From contig CAUDNR010000458.1 in assembly GCA_958430865.1 (NCBI GenBank), positions 80,422 through 105,824 on the forward strand: a stretch of DNA of 25,403 nt. Reading direction: 5' to 3'. Below are positions 1 through 10,096 of this stretch, piece by piece (position 1 is the stretch's first letter; each line of letters starts with the position of its first letter). The notes below the pieces were generated by a model, which saw nothing but the letters and a program-made list of their open reading frames with translations, did not search any database and was not told where the DNA came from. A program made the position numbers and the translations under genes. The stretch is from Entrophospora sp. SA101 (Eukaryota; Glomeromycota; Glomeromycetes; Entrophosporales; Entrophosporaceae).

Positions 1-59
1 AATAATCTAAATACTCCTAGTTGGTGATTGATCAAGAAAATTTTTTTTTTGAATTTTAG

Positions 60-937
<878 letters not shown>

Positions 938-965
938 GTTGATTTTTATATATTACAATAAAATA

Positions 966-983
966 TAAAATAATGTTATTTTA
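966..983. repeat. Perfect short palindrome at the ABCC tail-to-tail junction
   Basis: TAAAATAA-TG-TTATTTTA, an 8-bp-arm inverted repeat with a 2-nt loop. It lies in the 47 bp between the last + strand ABCC exon (ends 937) and the last - strand ABCC exon (ends 985). It may mark the breakpoint of an inversion, but in such AT-rich DNA it could be chance. Confidence 0.5.
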
Positions 984-984
984 C

Positions 985-2119
985 CATAAATCATCCATTG
1001 TTAAATATTTTTCATGGCCAAGTTTCATAAGTGGAGTCATCCAGTAAAAGGTAATTCGTGAATAAATATTTGATCTTGACTCTGGACAACTTTGCTGTTT
1101 AATTAACAATAGTTGTTGGTTTAATAAAAATCATTTATATATATAAATTAAGTATGAATCTAAATTTAACTACGTTATCTTCATTAATGAGTAAATATTC
1201 ACTCCTTGGCCTAGGAATAAGATCCAAGATAAATATAATTAATGCCAAAACCAATGTTGATACAAATGAAATTATCAAGACAGGATTTGAAAATTGATAA
1301 TCCTTGTTGACGAAAGTTCTCAATTTTATCAATCCAACAATTAAATAAATTGGCCAGTACAATAATAAAACAAATGATGCTACATAACTATTTTTGTATG
1401 ATTTTTGATGAAGCATTAAAGCCAATATCTAAATAAATCATTAAGCATTAATAAATTTAAATAAATTAATTTTGAACCTTTATAATTATAAAATATTTTA
1501 CCATGGCCAATACATTAATAAATGATGAAAAGACTATTATGTCTAGAATATGTAAATTAACTTCAAGTATTGAAATTCCAAATAAGACTAGGCTCAAGGT
1601 GATCAACATTGATAAGCATGCCTGAAATAAAGAACTTTAAGTTTTTATTTTAATAATAATAATGAGGATTTTTTGAAAGTACCAGTTTCATATAATGCCA
1701 TTTTTGAAATTCTTCATAAGGAGTAATGCTGTGATTTTTTGATAATCGATATAATTCGATGGAACCGCAAATTATAAACAATAAGTTTATGGGCAAAATT
1801 AAAGCACTAATGTAAAAATATTAATAAGCATTAATGAAAAGTTTTATTGATTATATTGAATGAATGAATGAGTGAGTGAATGAATGAGTGAGTGAGTGAA
1901 TGAATGAGTGAGTGAGTGAACAAATGAATGAGTTAATGAGTGAATTACCCATCCTCAAAGCATAAAGTAAAATCTGGAGTTTCTTGAGTTGGTCTCCAAG
2001 GGCCCTTTAAGGAAAATGAGTTTGGTTAAATTCTTTTAAAAAATTACTTTAATTAAAAACTTTGGATTATTATTACTTACATAACCTTCTTCGTCACGAC
2101 AAAAAAAATTAGAAGCCAT
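985..2119 (-). CDS. ABCC-type ABC transporter, N-terminal TMD0 and linker (six exons)
   Basis: Six exons on the minus strand: 2119-2081, 2004-1949, 1806-1683, 1621-1502, 1428-1174 and 1079-985, with phases that join without error. The start is the ATG at 2119-2117 (MASNFFCRDEEGY), chosen because ABCC proteins begin with a short extracellular segment holding FC. Next come GPWRPTQETPDFTLCF, then several hydrophobic helices typical of TMD0 (around ALILPINLLFIICGSIELY and the segments in exons 4 and 5), then IYSRITFYWMTPLMKLG and LTMDDLW, the conserved linker (L0) that precedes TMD1. About 225 codons are present of roughly 1,500 expected. The next exons would lie below 985, but there the TMD1 exons are on the opposite strand. 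A TGAA/TGAG array fills intron 2. Family call strong; the gene as it stands is interrupted. Confidence 0.87.
1857..1945. repeat. TGAA/TGAG tetranucleotide array in an ABCC intron
   Basis: About 85 bp of alternating TGAA and TGAG units, degenerating at the right end (ACAAATGAATGAGTTAATGA). It lies in intron 2 of the minus-strand ABCC segment and ends within a few bases of the splice donor at 1948-1947, so length changes could affect that donor. Confidence 0.85.
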
Positions 2120-2486
2120 TACTGTTTTATAAAGCAAGAATAGAAGAAGGGAATTAGATCGCAAATCGTTTTGAGTCATGTGAAAAGGACCCTTTTCATT
2201 ATGCACAGTTTTGTGAAACCGTGATATACATGAAAACATAAAAAAGGAGAATTATTTATTATCATTATTACAGTCCATAAATGGGAAAACTTTTTATTAT
2301 ATTATATGGAAAAAAAAAGGACCGCTAAAGGGTTTACCTTTGTTTTTGAAAATATCTGCAATTGTCCCTCACATGTCACCGCCAAATCAAACAGTCAAAC
2401 ATACCTTTGCTTTTTTATGATATAAGGTGGGTGGTGTCATTTTTAAATTTTAAAGTAAATTCTTACCTTCATCATTACTATTTAAG

Positions 2487-2615
2487 GTATCTGATGGAGG
2501 TGTCCACAGTCATATCAATCATTTAATCCACCTTTTGGAATCTGCAAAAGGCTTTGGTATTTGTGATGCTTATGTGCATTTTTTTGGTGATGGGCGTGAT
2601 ACCGATGCCCCAAAA
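2487..2615 (+). pseudogene. Orphan exon of cofactor-independent phosphoglycerate mutase
   Basis: A single open block of 43 codons between an AG acceptor (ends 2486) and a GTATAAG donor (2616). It contains [13 protein letters not shown] and [15 protein letters not shown], the hallmark SDGGVHSH and DGRD motifs of 2,3-bisphosphoglycerate-independent phosphoglycerate mutase, the glycolytic enzyme that interconverts 3- and 2-phosphoglycerate in the cytosol. In the family the SDGGVHSH histidines and the DGRD loop contribute to the active site. No flanking exon of this ~500-residue enzyme could be read on either side, so this is most likely a displaced fragment. An alternative is a gene with long introns, which would be unlike everything else here. 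Confidence 0.7.
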
Positions 2616-2870
2616 GTATAAGATCATTGCAATGTATAAAACGTTCGCTGATTTTCTTTTTTCCAATTTTCATATCGTTTTAAAATCATATTAGTTTTCC
2701 AGTGTTTTATCTCCCACTTACTACAATAAAGAAAGGCCACTTTCGACTATCATTGTCATCTAAAAAGTTTTTTTTGATGGCTTAATTTCATCAAAGTGGT
2801 ATATAATAATATTTCATTCTGATACCAATTCAATTATATTTATGATATTTTTTCTTGACAAAAGTGATCT

Positions 2871-2889
2871 GCGTTCCAAATTGGAACGC
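2871..2889. repeat. 19-bp near-perfect palindrome
   Basis: GCGTTCCAA-A-TTGGAACGC, with 9-bp arms. It stands out against the AT-rich background and lies 40 bp upstream of the zinc-ribbon pseudogene. The TTGGAA/TTCCAA core also recurs in the MITE at 8436-8630. Confidence 0.6.
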
Positions 2890-2929
2890 ACACATGTCTT
2901 TTTTCTAATACTAATATATATGTATAAAC

Positions 2930-3458
2930 ATGACAAACCTTACTGAAGCTCAAATTTATGCTGAAAAATGCGGGGGGGGAGTCCATATCCAAACTGGTAC
3001 TACAAATTTGTTATTCTCGTGCGATAGAAACCACTTATGGGTAGAGATCAATTGAAGTTGTTACGAAGAAACACGATTGGTGTCCTCTTTGTCCTCATTC
3101 AAAAGGGGAGGTATATATTTGAAGATCTGCTAGGAAGAAAGTTCCCACTTCACGCACCAAAGTTTTTACAAGGAGTGCGTTTTGATGGATACAACGAAGA
3201 ATTGCAACTGGCCCTTGAATTTAATGGGCATCAACACTATGCTCTCAACCTAATGTTTCATAAGAGTGGGCAAATAGATTTGGGTGAGCGAATAAAGCAT
3301 GATCAAATTTATCCAAAAGAGAGAGTATATGTCTCATCTCAATACCATATTTCGCAGATATTGAATCTTTTATATGGGAGGCTCTAATAGTCGAAAAATA
3401 TGTCACAAGAAGTCTAATTACATATATGGACATACAGCAACAAAACCAGACAAAGTGA
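2930..3458 (+). pseudogene. Zinc-ribbon (DUF4379-like) / endonuclease-like protein, frameshifted
   Basis: Reading starts at the ATG at 2930 (MTNLTEAQIYAEKCGGG) and runs to a stop after WVEIN. Coding then resumes in other frames three times: VVTKKHDWCPLCPHSKGE; FEDLLGRKF through EFNGHQHYALNLMFHK; and ICLISIPYFADIESFIWEAL, ending at the TGA at 3456-3458. CDRNHLW...HDWCPLC is the C..H..C-x2-C zinc ribbon of DUF4379-type proteins. FDGYNEELQLALEFNGHQHY resembles the D...E...QH core of Vsr/PD-(D/E)XK-like endonuclease domains seen next to such ribbons in Glomeromycotina and large DNA viruses. At least three frameshifts make this a pseudogene. Only one ribbon remains, where relatives often have several. 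The 3' end runs into a 41-bp sequence shared with 10999-11039. Domain naming is from remembered family patterns. Confidence 0.72.
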
Positions 3459-3490
3459 ACATTGGTATTACCAAGAATTTCAGGGATCAA
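3450..3490 (+). repeat. 41-bp segment shared with 10999-11039 (inverted)
   Basis: The stretch around AAAGTGAACATTGGTATTAC matches the reverse complement of 10999-11039 with one visible mismatch over 41 bp, then both sides diverge. Here it ends the zinc-ribbon pseudogene; there it is fused to a kinase fragment. Confidence 0.8.
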
Positions 3491-4638
3491 TAATGTTCAT
3501 TTAACATCACAATTGTATTATCAATGTAATGTATGATCATGATATTTGTAGGATTATCTCTAGATAAAAATAGTAAATATGAAGTTAATTTACATTAGGT
3601 CTACTATGGAACCCAAAAATTACAGCACAATCAGAAGTATTTTGAAGAAAAAGCAAGGAGAGAAAATTACACCTTACATTTTTAGCAGGTCATATTATCG
3701 TAATACTGTCGAAGGTATAAATACATGTATAATTTTCGAGAGTTGAGTTAAAGACATCATGTTAATAACCTCTGAATTAATAACAATAATCTTCTCATAA
3801 AAATTATCTCTTAATAAAATTCTTAACTTTTTTGCATCAAACATATTTTTCCGCCTGAAATAAAACAATTACATCTTTTATATAAAACCAACTTATTTAC
3901 GAAATTCGTTGCTGAAGAAGCAAACTCATAAACCCACCTCTAATTAAAATTGTAATTAGCAGTTTGGCCAACTCTAATCATTAGTCCCTTCGCAAAACGT
4001 ATATTAAAAGACGTATTACGAAGGTATATGGGAAAAGACTTACCGGGAAAAATAAGCAAAAAGGATTTGCCGAAAAAGTGCAAGCAAATTAGGCTCTTAT
4101 GAAAAGCGTAAGCAGATTTAGTCTTACGAGAGATGTAAGCAGAAGTGCAAATCATAAATCCGTGAGATCACTATGTCGCACTTGTATATAATATATTGCT
4201 GATGCAAGACAGCCTAGATTAAAAAAACAATCAGCCAAGGTTACGTTTTTTATTGGTTGAAGGACTGTAATTAATTGACGTATGTCATCAAAAAAAACAT
4301 GCGAATTGATTGTTTTCGAATTGGGTGGGTATGATTTATTAAAACAGACAGCTTGTTAATTTATTGATTTATGTGAAATAACAATAAATAAGCATTAACG
4401 TATAATTTAAAAAGGTTCATGTGCACTGCTTCTATTATTAGTATTTTTAAATTTTGTGTAAGATATGAAGTGTATTTTATTGAATTAATTCGAATTATAT
4501 ATATGTATATATCATAGAGGAATTATTTGTTTATAAATATACATGTATTAATATCTTATAATTAGTTTTGCAATATTAAATAAAGCCTACGCGAGCAATT
4601 ATTGTGATGTATTGATATTTTTAATTATACAACTTCTG
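3491..4638. other. Mostly non-coding; degenerate GTAAGCA-type repeats near 4042-4155
   Basis: No gene is recognised. A short + strand open block at about 3600-3690 (YYGTQKLQHNQKYFEEKARR) looks coding-like but has no known match. From about 4042 to 4155 degenerate units recur (ATAAGCAAAAAGGATTTGC, GCAAGCAAATTAGG, GTAAGCAGATTTAG, GTAAGCAGAAGTGC), suggesting an old tandem repeat. Confidence 0.35.
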
Positions 4639-4646
4639 TTTTTTTG

Positions 4647-5025
4647 TTGGGATGGATGGATTCCGACATCTTCGTAACTTTCTACCAATAAATGACTCTG
4701 TGTAGGATCTTTATATTTTTTGATAACATCTATCAAACAATTAACTCTACGTTCTGAAATCAATGATTGAATTTTAGAGTATCAACATTGCTAATAGAAA
4801 ATTGACGCATTATGAGGACTTTTTTTTTCACTTTTCCATTTTTTCACTAATTCATAAATATTTTTTCCATTGCTATTTAAACTTTCTTTTACCAACTTTT
4901 CCATATTTTCTTGATCTGAAATTTTGTCACTGACAATGTTACTAAATGAGTTGTTTACTGTTTCAATAATTCCTCTGGCACCTCTTGATAGAAATCTTAT
5001 AGTCTTTCTTCTATTGTATTCTGTC
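4647..5025 (-). pseudogene. Unrecognised decayed coding sequence
   Basis: On the minus strand an AG acceptor at 5027-5026 is followed by an open block (TEYNRRKTIRFLSRGARG, NNSFSNIVSDKISDQENMEK, NIYELVKKWKSEKKS) of about 77 codons ending in TAG at 4793-4791. A second frame continues at about 4770-4647 (SLISERRVNCLIDVIKKYKD, SHLLVESYEDVGIHP). Composition is typical of soluble, lysine- and glutamate-rich protein rather than random AT-rich DNA. The stop plus frame change suggest a broken gene. No family is recognised; no zinc finger, kinase or transposase motif is visible. Confidence 0.45.
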
Positions 5026-5109
5026 CTAAATCAAACGGAGGTCTTGCAACCTCTAAATATAATAATTCTATATATCATATATCCAAGACAAATTCACACA
5101 ATCATTTAA

Positions 5110-6143
5110 GTTTTTTCCTCTTCTCTAACACCAAGACTTTGTACCATAAATTGTAATCAAGACTTACATTATGGTTAAATTAAAAAGTTTGACCTAATAT
5201 TAATATTAAACAGATGTTAAATATTTGACATTAAAGATTAAGTATTTCTTTGCTCTTGTAAGACAGTTAAAAAAACAAGGAAACCAACGTAAAATCATGA
5301 AAAGTGTCTAACATTTGTGAAATCAATATTTCATAATTGCGTATCTCAACAATTACATAACATAATTAAATAAATTTAGATTCCTTTGAAAGGTTATCAA
5401 ATTACTTTGTTAATAAAAAAAATAGACATGAAAATACTATTGCCAATTTTCTGTAAAGCCAATTCATATCTTTTTGCTAAACTTTTGTCTCTGAAATTTA
5501 CATGGAATTTTTTCAGACACAAAAATATACATAATCATACAAAAAATTATACCGGTTTGTAACGAAATTTCTGAAGATTGTGTATATAAACCTTCATACA
5601 TCCAGATTTTCTAGAATTTTGTCTATTAGAAATAAAGGAATTCGATTATTTTGAAAACAATTCAATGCGAAAATTTCTTTAATAATTGCTCTAAAGGTTA
5701 CATAACAATGTGCTTTTAAAAATTTTATATGTTATCTCTAGTATAATTAATAGTTAAATCCTTGTTAGTACGGTATAAGTTCAATTTTACGAAGTAAATT
5801 TGAGCTTAAACTTGTATTTATCCCAGTGGTTTAACTGATTTATCCCCCACTATTTATGCCACTTTTACGTGTAACTTTTTCCACTATCAAGAAGATTTTT
5901 GTTGGTGGTTTAATACAAATTGATTTATTCTTTTCTAAAATTTGTATATTTCATCTCGCTTTGCGGAATGTTGCTCCACTATTATCATTACTATTACTAA
6001 AAAACTATTACTCATTCTAAATTTGCAAAATAACGATGGTAATTTTAGTATTTAAAAATGGGAGATATTTTTTTAATTTGGTAATATATATTTTTATTGA
6101 ACATAACTTTACATTGTTCTATTACTGGACTTAATTGTTATAG
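5110..6143. other. No gene seen
   Basis: About 1 kb of AT-rich sequence on both strands, with no exon-like block, repeat array or RNA gene recognised. Confidence 0.5.
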
Positions 6144-6392
6144 ATTACAAAATGAAAATCCAAGGATCACTGTAGCTAAACTTACTCTTCCAGACATTTC
6201 GGATAATGATTCAAAATCAAGCGAAACCCACCAGTCACTACTGAAACAGATAATACATGTGACTTGATGAATGATGATCAAGATGCAATTTCCAGTTCTA
6301 GTGATGCATTCAATGATATTTCCGATTTAAAAGATCAAAATTATAATAAAATTGAAGGACAAAAATTTAAATTTATTAAATGTCATGTATGA
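6144..6392 (+). pseudogene. Acidic, serine-rich coding relic of unknown family
   Basis: After an AG acceptor at 6142-6143 an open stretch reads NENPRITVAKLTLPDISDND. It shifts frame once near 6220 (PPVTTETDNTCDLMNDDQDA) and continues SSSSDAFNDISDLKDQNYN to a TGA at 6390-6392. The protein would be acidic and Ser/Asp/Asn-rich, like the disordered N-terminal or linker parts of many fungal transposases and regulators, but nothing decides between these. The TIR element at 6405 starts 12 bp after the stop, so that insertion may have cut the original gene. Confidence 0.35.
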
Positions 6393-6404
6393 TATTAATA
6401 TTAA

Positions 6405-7225
6405 CAGTGTTATCAGCGGACGCGGACATGGACATGGACACGGACTGTCCGTGTCTGTGTCCGTCACTTTAAATGTCCCGGACCATTCTTGGACAAAAAC
6501 CAAAGCAATTCAAAAACGTTTTGTAAACATGCGTTGAAAAATTAGGAGAGGAGGAAAGGAAGAAAAAATGGTTTCCAAACAAAAAGGATCAAATAATTCG
6601 GCATTTAATTAATTAAATGATTCTATATTAATAATCCAGAGCCTTGCTTTAGGGTAGAGGCAGAAAGTTAATATAAAATTATTTTTTTACAAATAATTTA
6701 TTTGTAATAAACATTTTCATAATTTAAACAAATTAATTCTTTTTTTGTTTAATAAACACTTTTATGGTCGGAAATTAAACAGTAGGGTTTAACCTCCATT
6801 TGGTTATCAGAGTGGTTAAAGCAAAGATTTTTTTTTTAGATATTTGTTTTAGTAAGAAAGCAAAGGTTTAATTTTTTGGTTTTTGTTAAGTGTAAATGTT
6901 TGTTTAATTTTTTGTTAATTGACCACCCTATACAAGCCATTATCACATATTGATTTATTTATTGTAAAGTAATTGTTGCAAACATACAGCTGACTTCAAT
7001 TGGCCAAAGAAAGTAAAAGTAAAGCAAATAAAAGGAACTCTACAGGAGCTTTATTGCTTTGTTGATTGTACCATAAAGTGTTTACAAATTCACCAAAGCT
7101 TTAAGAAAGAGGTAGTAGGCAAAATTTTATATTTTTGTCCAAGAATGACCCGGGACATTTAAAGTGACGGATACGAACACGGACCGGACAGTCCGTGTCC
7201 ATGTCCGTGTCTGCTGACAACACTG
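6405..7225. mobile_element. 821-bp non-autonomous TIR element with ~95-bp palindrome-rich termini
   Basis: The left end (6405-6499: CAGTGTTATCAGCGGAC..., then GGACATGGACACGGAC units, then GTGACGG/CCGTCAC, TTTAAATGTCCCGG and CATTCTTGGACAAAAA) is matched by the reverse complement of the right end (7132-7225: CAGTGTTGTCAGCAGAC and so on) over about 95 bp with a few substitutions and one small indel. Each terminus carries an internal hairpin (GACACGGACTGTCCGTGTC) made from a GGACAC-like hexamer. The interior has no convincing ORF, so it is non-autonomous. CAGTGTT termini resemble hAT ends, but an exact 8-bp target duplication is not seen: the immediate flanks AATATTAA and GTTATCAT do not match. 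Superfamily undecided. Confidence 0.82.
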
Positions 7226-8234
7226 GTTATCATGTAAGCTTTAGAGCAATGATTAAAAAAACTTAACATGAATTTTTATTTTATTGTTTAAAATCTAGAA
7301 ATGCAGGATCTCCAGAATATATGCCGCAAGTGATATAATTTTTTTGTACAGTTATTATGTACGTTTTTGCGTAAATGATGTATTTAGGATGACTGAAACT
7401 TTTGCTAAGGTACTGTATATATATAATAGTATGGTACTTTTCTTTCTGCAAATTAAAACCACAATTATAATAACTATTATTAATATTTCTTTCATTACTA
7501 CTTCAACTATTACAACCATTACTGATATTTCTTCTTTTATTATACATTTCATAGAAAAAAATCCAAATACATTCAAATTGTCTTTAGTGCCTAAGTTTAA
7601 AACACACAGACAATATTGATTTCGATTTTTGTTAATTGCATGTAATAATGATTAATATGCAACAATATTATTAATAAAATAACAACGCACTTTAGTGTCT
7701 GAGTTAAAACACCATAAGATGGTCAATATTGGTATGTAGAATGACTTTTAAATATTACATAAGACAGGTTTAGGTACAATTTTTGTAAGGTTTAAAGATG
7801 ATGAAAATAGAAAATAAAGAAAAAAAAATAATGCTAAAATCCTTTATTGTCTAATTATTAACATCGCAATGAATCAATCACTAGAGTTTGGTTATGATTA
7901 TTTTTTTTGTTTAAATGCAATTTTTATTTTTCAAGGTTTATATTAAATTCTTTATCAATTAAATCCTGATAAAATTTAAAGGTAATCAAATAAATTATTT
8001 AACTAAGAATCTTCCAATTAGGTTAAAAATCTGAATCACCAGAATGAGCATGTGAAAATTGTTTGTTCTACACCATTCAATTAATTCTCTGCAAAAGGAA
8101 ATAATATAAAGAATTGTGTAAATAAAGAATTATGAATAATTATAAATAAATGGATGAATAAATAAATGGACTAGTGTTATTCCCAATAGATTGAGTCAAG
8201 TCAAATTTTAAATTTTATAAATATATATACAAAC
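7226..8234. other. Mostly non-coding AT-rich DNA with a diverged direct repeat
   Basis: Open stretches at 7344-7619 are low-complexity (AT-rich runs open on both strands) and are not accepted as genes. A ~35-bp motif is loosely repeated at about 7583-7618 and 7691-7728 (TTTAGTGcCTaAGTTtAAAACAC versus the same with changes). On the minus strand, 8088 downwards (AG, then GAATTAATTGAATGG) matches the exon-like fragment at 15795 together with its upstream intron sequence. Confidence 0.4.
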
Positions 8235-8372
8235 CTTAGTTTTTGGTAATAAATAATCAAGTAGTTTCTGATTTTTTTCATAGATAGGCTTGTTCTTAAC
8301 ACTATCTATGAATTGTTGGATTTCTACCCGATCAGTGGAGGTTGTGAGATAAAATCGTTTGATATAACAGAA
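8235..8372 (-). pseudogene. Exon-like fragment, unknown protein, partly duplicated at 15658-15870
   Basis: 46 open codons on the minus strand (YIKRFYLTTSTDRVEIQQFI then DSVKNKPIYEKNQKLLDYLL) end at a GTTTGT donor (8234). Downstream on the same strand, about 8088-8220, the sequence GACTCAATCTATT, GAATAACAC and TTCCTTTTGCAG, then GAATTAATTGAATGG, is matched on the plus strand at 15662-15812 with moderate divergence, so an intron and the next exon start were duplicated together. No family is recognised. The joining phase between the two exons does not fit cleanly, so this may be two pieces of a broken gene. Confidence 0.4.
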
Positions 8373-8427
8373 TCAGGTGTAGATGATGAAGTCGAAGAAT
8401 TATTATCAAATTTTCGTGATTCTCATT

Positions 8428-8638
8428 ATTATTGGCAGTGTTGTGCTATTGGAATGTTCCAATGTAGATCTTCAATTGATATTAACCAATAAAATTCGTG
8501 TGTATGACACTATAATTGAATTTCATTGGTTAACTTCATTGGAACCACATTTAGAATGTTCCAATTCCAATTGGAATTTATTAGAATGCTCCAATGAAAT
8601 TTTATTGGAATCATAAATGGCACAACACTGATTATTGG
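8428..8638. mobile_element. 195-bp hAT-like MITE with perfect 8-bp target duplication
   Basis: Element 8436-8630 begins CAGTGTTGTGCTATT and ends AATGGCACAACACTG, inverted repeats of about 15 bp with one mismatch. It is flanked by identical 8-bp copies of ATTATTGG (8428-8435 and 8631-8638). The interior is built from TTGGAAT/ATTCCAA repeats in both orientations and has no genuine coding content. An 8-bp duplication plus CAGTG termini is the signature of hAT transposition. The perfect duplication suggests a fairly recent insertion. Confidence 0.9.
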
Positions 8639-9069
8639 TATCACTATTACCATTGAAATGGCCCAATAGTTGGTAATTGATTACTATTATTTTATTAAAG
8701 AAAATTGTTTTATTAAAATCAAAATCAACAATTAATTATTATTGTTTTATTAAAATCAAAATTAACAATTAATTATTATTGTTTTTTTTTATTTTTACCT
8801 TTTGATAATTGGTTATAAAAATCTAGAACCTTTCTATCAACTATTACTTTATCTCTGAAGAAATTTACAATGTGCAAAGTTTTTAAAGAAGTTGCCTGCT
8901 ATAGTGCTACATAAGCTTGTCCTGTTTTGGTAAATATATATAAATATATGTACAATAGTTTTTAAAATTAATGAACGATTAAAAAAAAAATAATAAACCT
9001 TTTACAAAAATATTTTTTAAATCAACTTTGAGATAATCTAGTGTCTGCCCTTGGCTTTTGTGAATGCTT

Positions 9070-9231
9070 ATTGCATGTAGGGTTTGTATTCGTGAATATC
9101 TTAAGGTGGTCACACAGGGTCACTCACTATTAAAATCAAGTGATCAACTCATGTTTTTAAGGGATTTTTTGCTGTTTTAATAGTGCGTAACCCCCTTAAT
9201 GATATTCATGAATAAAAACCCTAATTGCATG
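9070..9231. mobile_element. 146-bp MITE inserted in a Pif1 coding exon, 8-bp target duplication
   Basis: Element 9078-9223 starts TAGGGTTTGTATTCGTGAAT and ends with the inverse (ATTCATGAATAAAAACCCTA). The inverted similarity continues inward (TTAAGG, GGTCAC, CACTATTAAAA), so it is nearly a full palindrome. Flanks are identical: ATTGCATG at 9070-9077 and 9224-9231. Taking out the element and one flank leaves a 97-bp exon whose frame and phase match both neighbours and restores the Pif1 block HAIS/IHKSQGQ, so the insertion boundaries are exact. Ends beginning TAGGG and the 8-bp duplication fit hAT. Confidence 0.93.
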
Positions 9232-9945
9232 TGCCAGTACAAGTGGAACCTATTAACCATTAAATAATATAATTAATAAAGATGAATAAAAACACAGTAT
9301 GTATAAACACATTGATATAGAGAAGACAGATAGATACTTGTATGCATCTTGCTATTACAATCTCATTTTCAATTTGGTTCCATTCTGCTTTATAAATAAT
9401 TAGTTTCTTGTCCTTGCCAAATTTAATGATCAGAAGCAGATCATTTGCATTAGTAGTCTCATTTTCATAATCATAATAATATTTATCTTTCGATTTTGAA
9501 TAGAATCCAATTACAATTCCTCTACTCTCATTTACTAAACCATCATGTAAATTTTTAATCAACATTATGTGAGCCTCAAGTTTCAGCTTCAAAAAATTCA
9601 GTGCCAAACAATTCTTTACATGCATTTTTAAATCCCCTTCCTTTCCTGGTTTATTATAGTCTTCTGCATGATAAATATATTGTTTGGATTTGATTTTGTT
9701 CAAATACTTATTATTGGCCATGTTAACCTCCTCATTTGTTGAATATCTTTTATAATATTTGTCATAAATAAATAAATAATAAATAAATAAATATAATTTT
9801 CATCAATAACAATAACAATATAGTATTGTAAAGGTCCAACTTACAATTCAGTAAATGAAACATTTTCATCATCATAACTTGGTGGATGTGATAACTGTTC
9901 CATTGTCTCCAATGTCTTTTGAGACACAGTCCCAACCCTTATTTC

Positions 9946-10096
9946 AGTAATTCATATATATGCTGGTCGCAATTCTTGGTGATGGTTGCAACCATATTTG
10001 CGACATATAAAAATGGTTTGCAACACCTAGTTGCAACCACCTTTGCGACCACTTTGGTTTCCTTCTTTGGATTGCGACATAGAACACTAGTAAGTC
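9946..10096. mobile_element. Probable 135-bp MITE in another Pif1 exon
   Basis: The interior 9954-10088 interrupts the Pif1 exon between its acceptor (10106-10105) and the EIRVGTVSQK block. Flanking 8-mers AGTAATTC (9946-9953) and AGTAAGTC (10089-10096) match at 7 of 8 positions. Ends share only the GTCGCAAT core, and the interior has repeated TTGCGAC and GGTTGCAACC palindromes. Divergent ends and the imperfect duplication suggest an older insertion than the one at 9078. Confidence 0.55.

Noticed and set aside
2120..2239. Longer N-terminus for the minus-strand ABCC gene starting at 2239
   Set aside because: In frame, but the upstream residues do not resemble the family, while the Met at 2119 starts the expected short segment with FC.
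7344..7619. 91-codon open frame on + overlapping a 73-codon frame on -
   Set aside because: Both are Ile/Thr/Val-rich products of AT-rich low complexity, with no motif or splice support.
8383..8616. 77-codon open frame with repeated LECSN
   Set aside because: The repeats are the TTGGAAT/ATTCCAA units of the hAT-like MITE; the frame crosses its border and target duplication.
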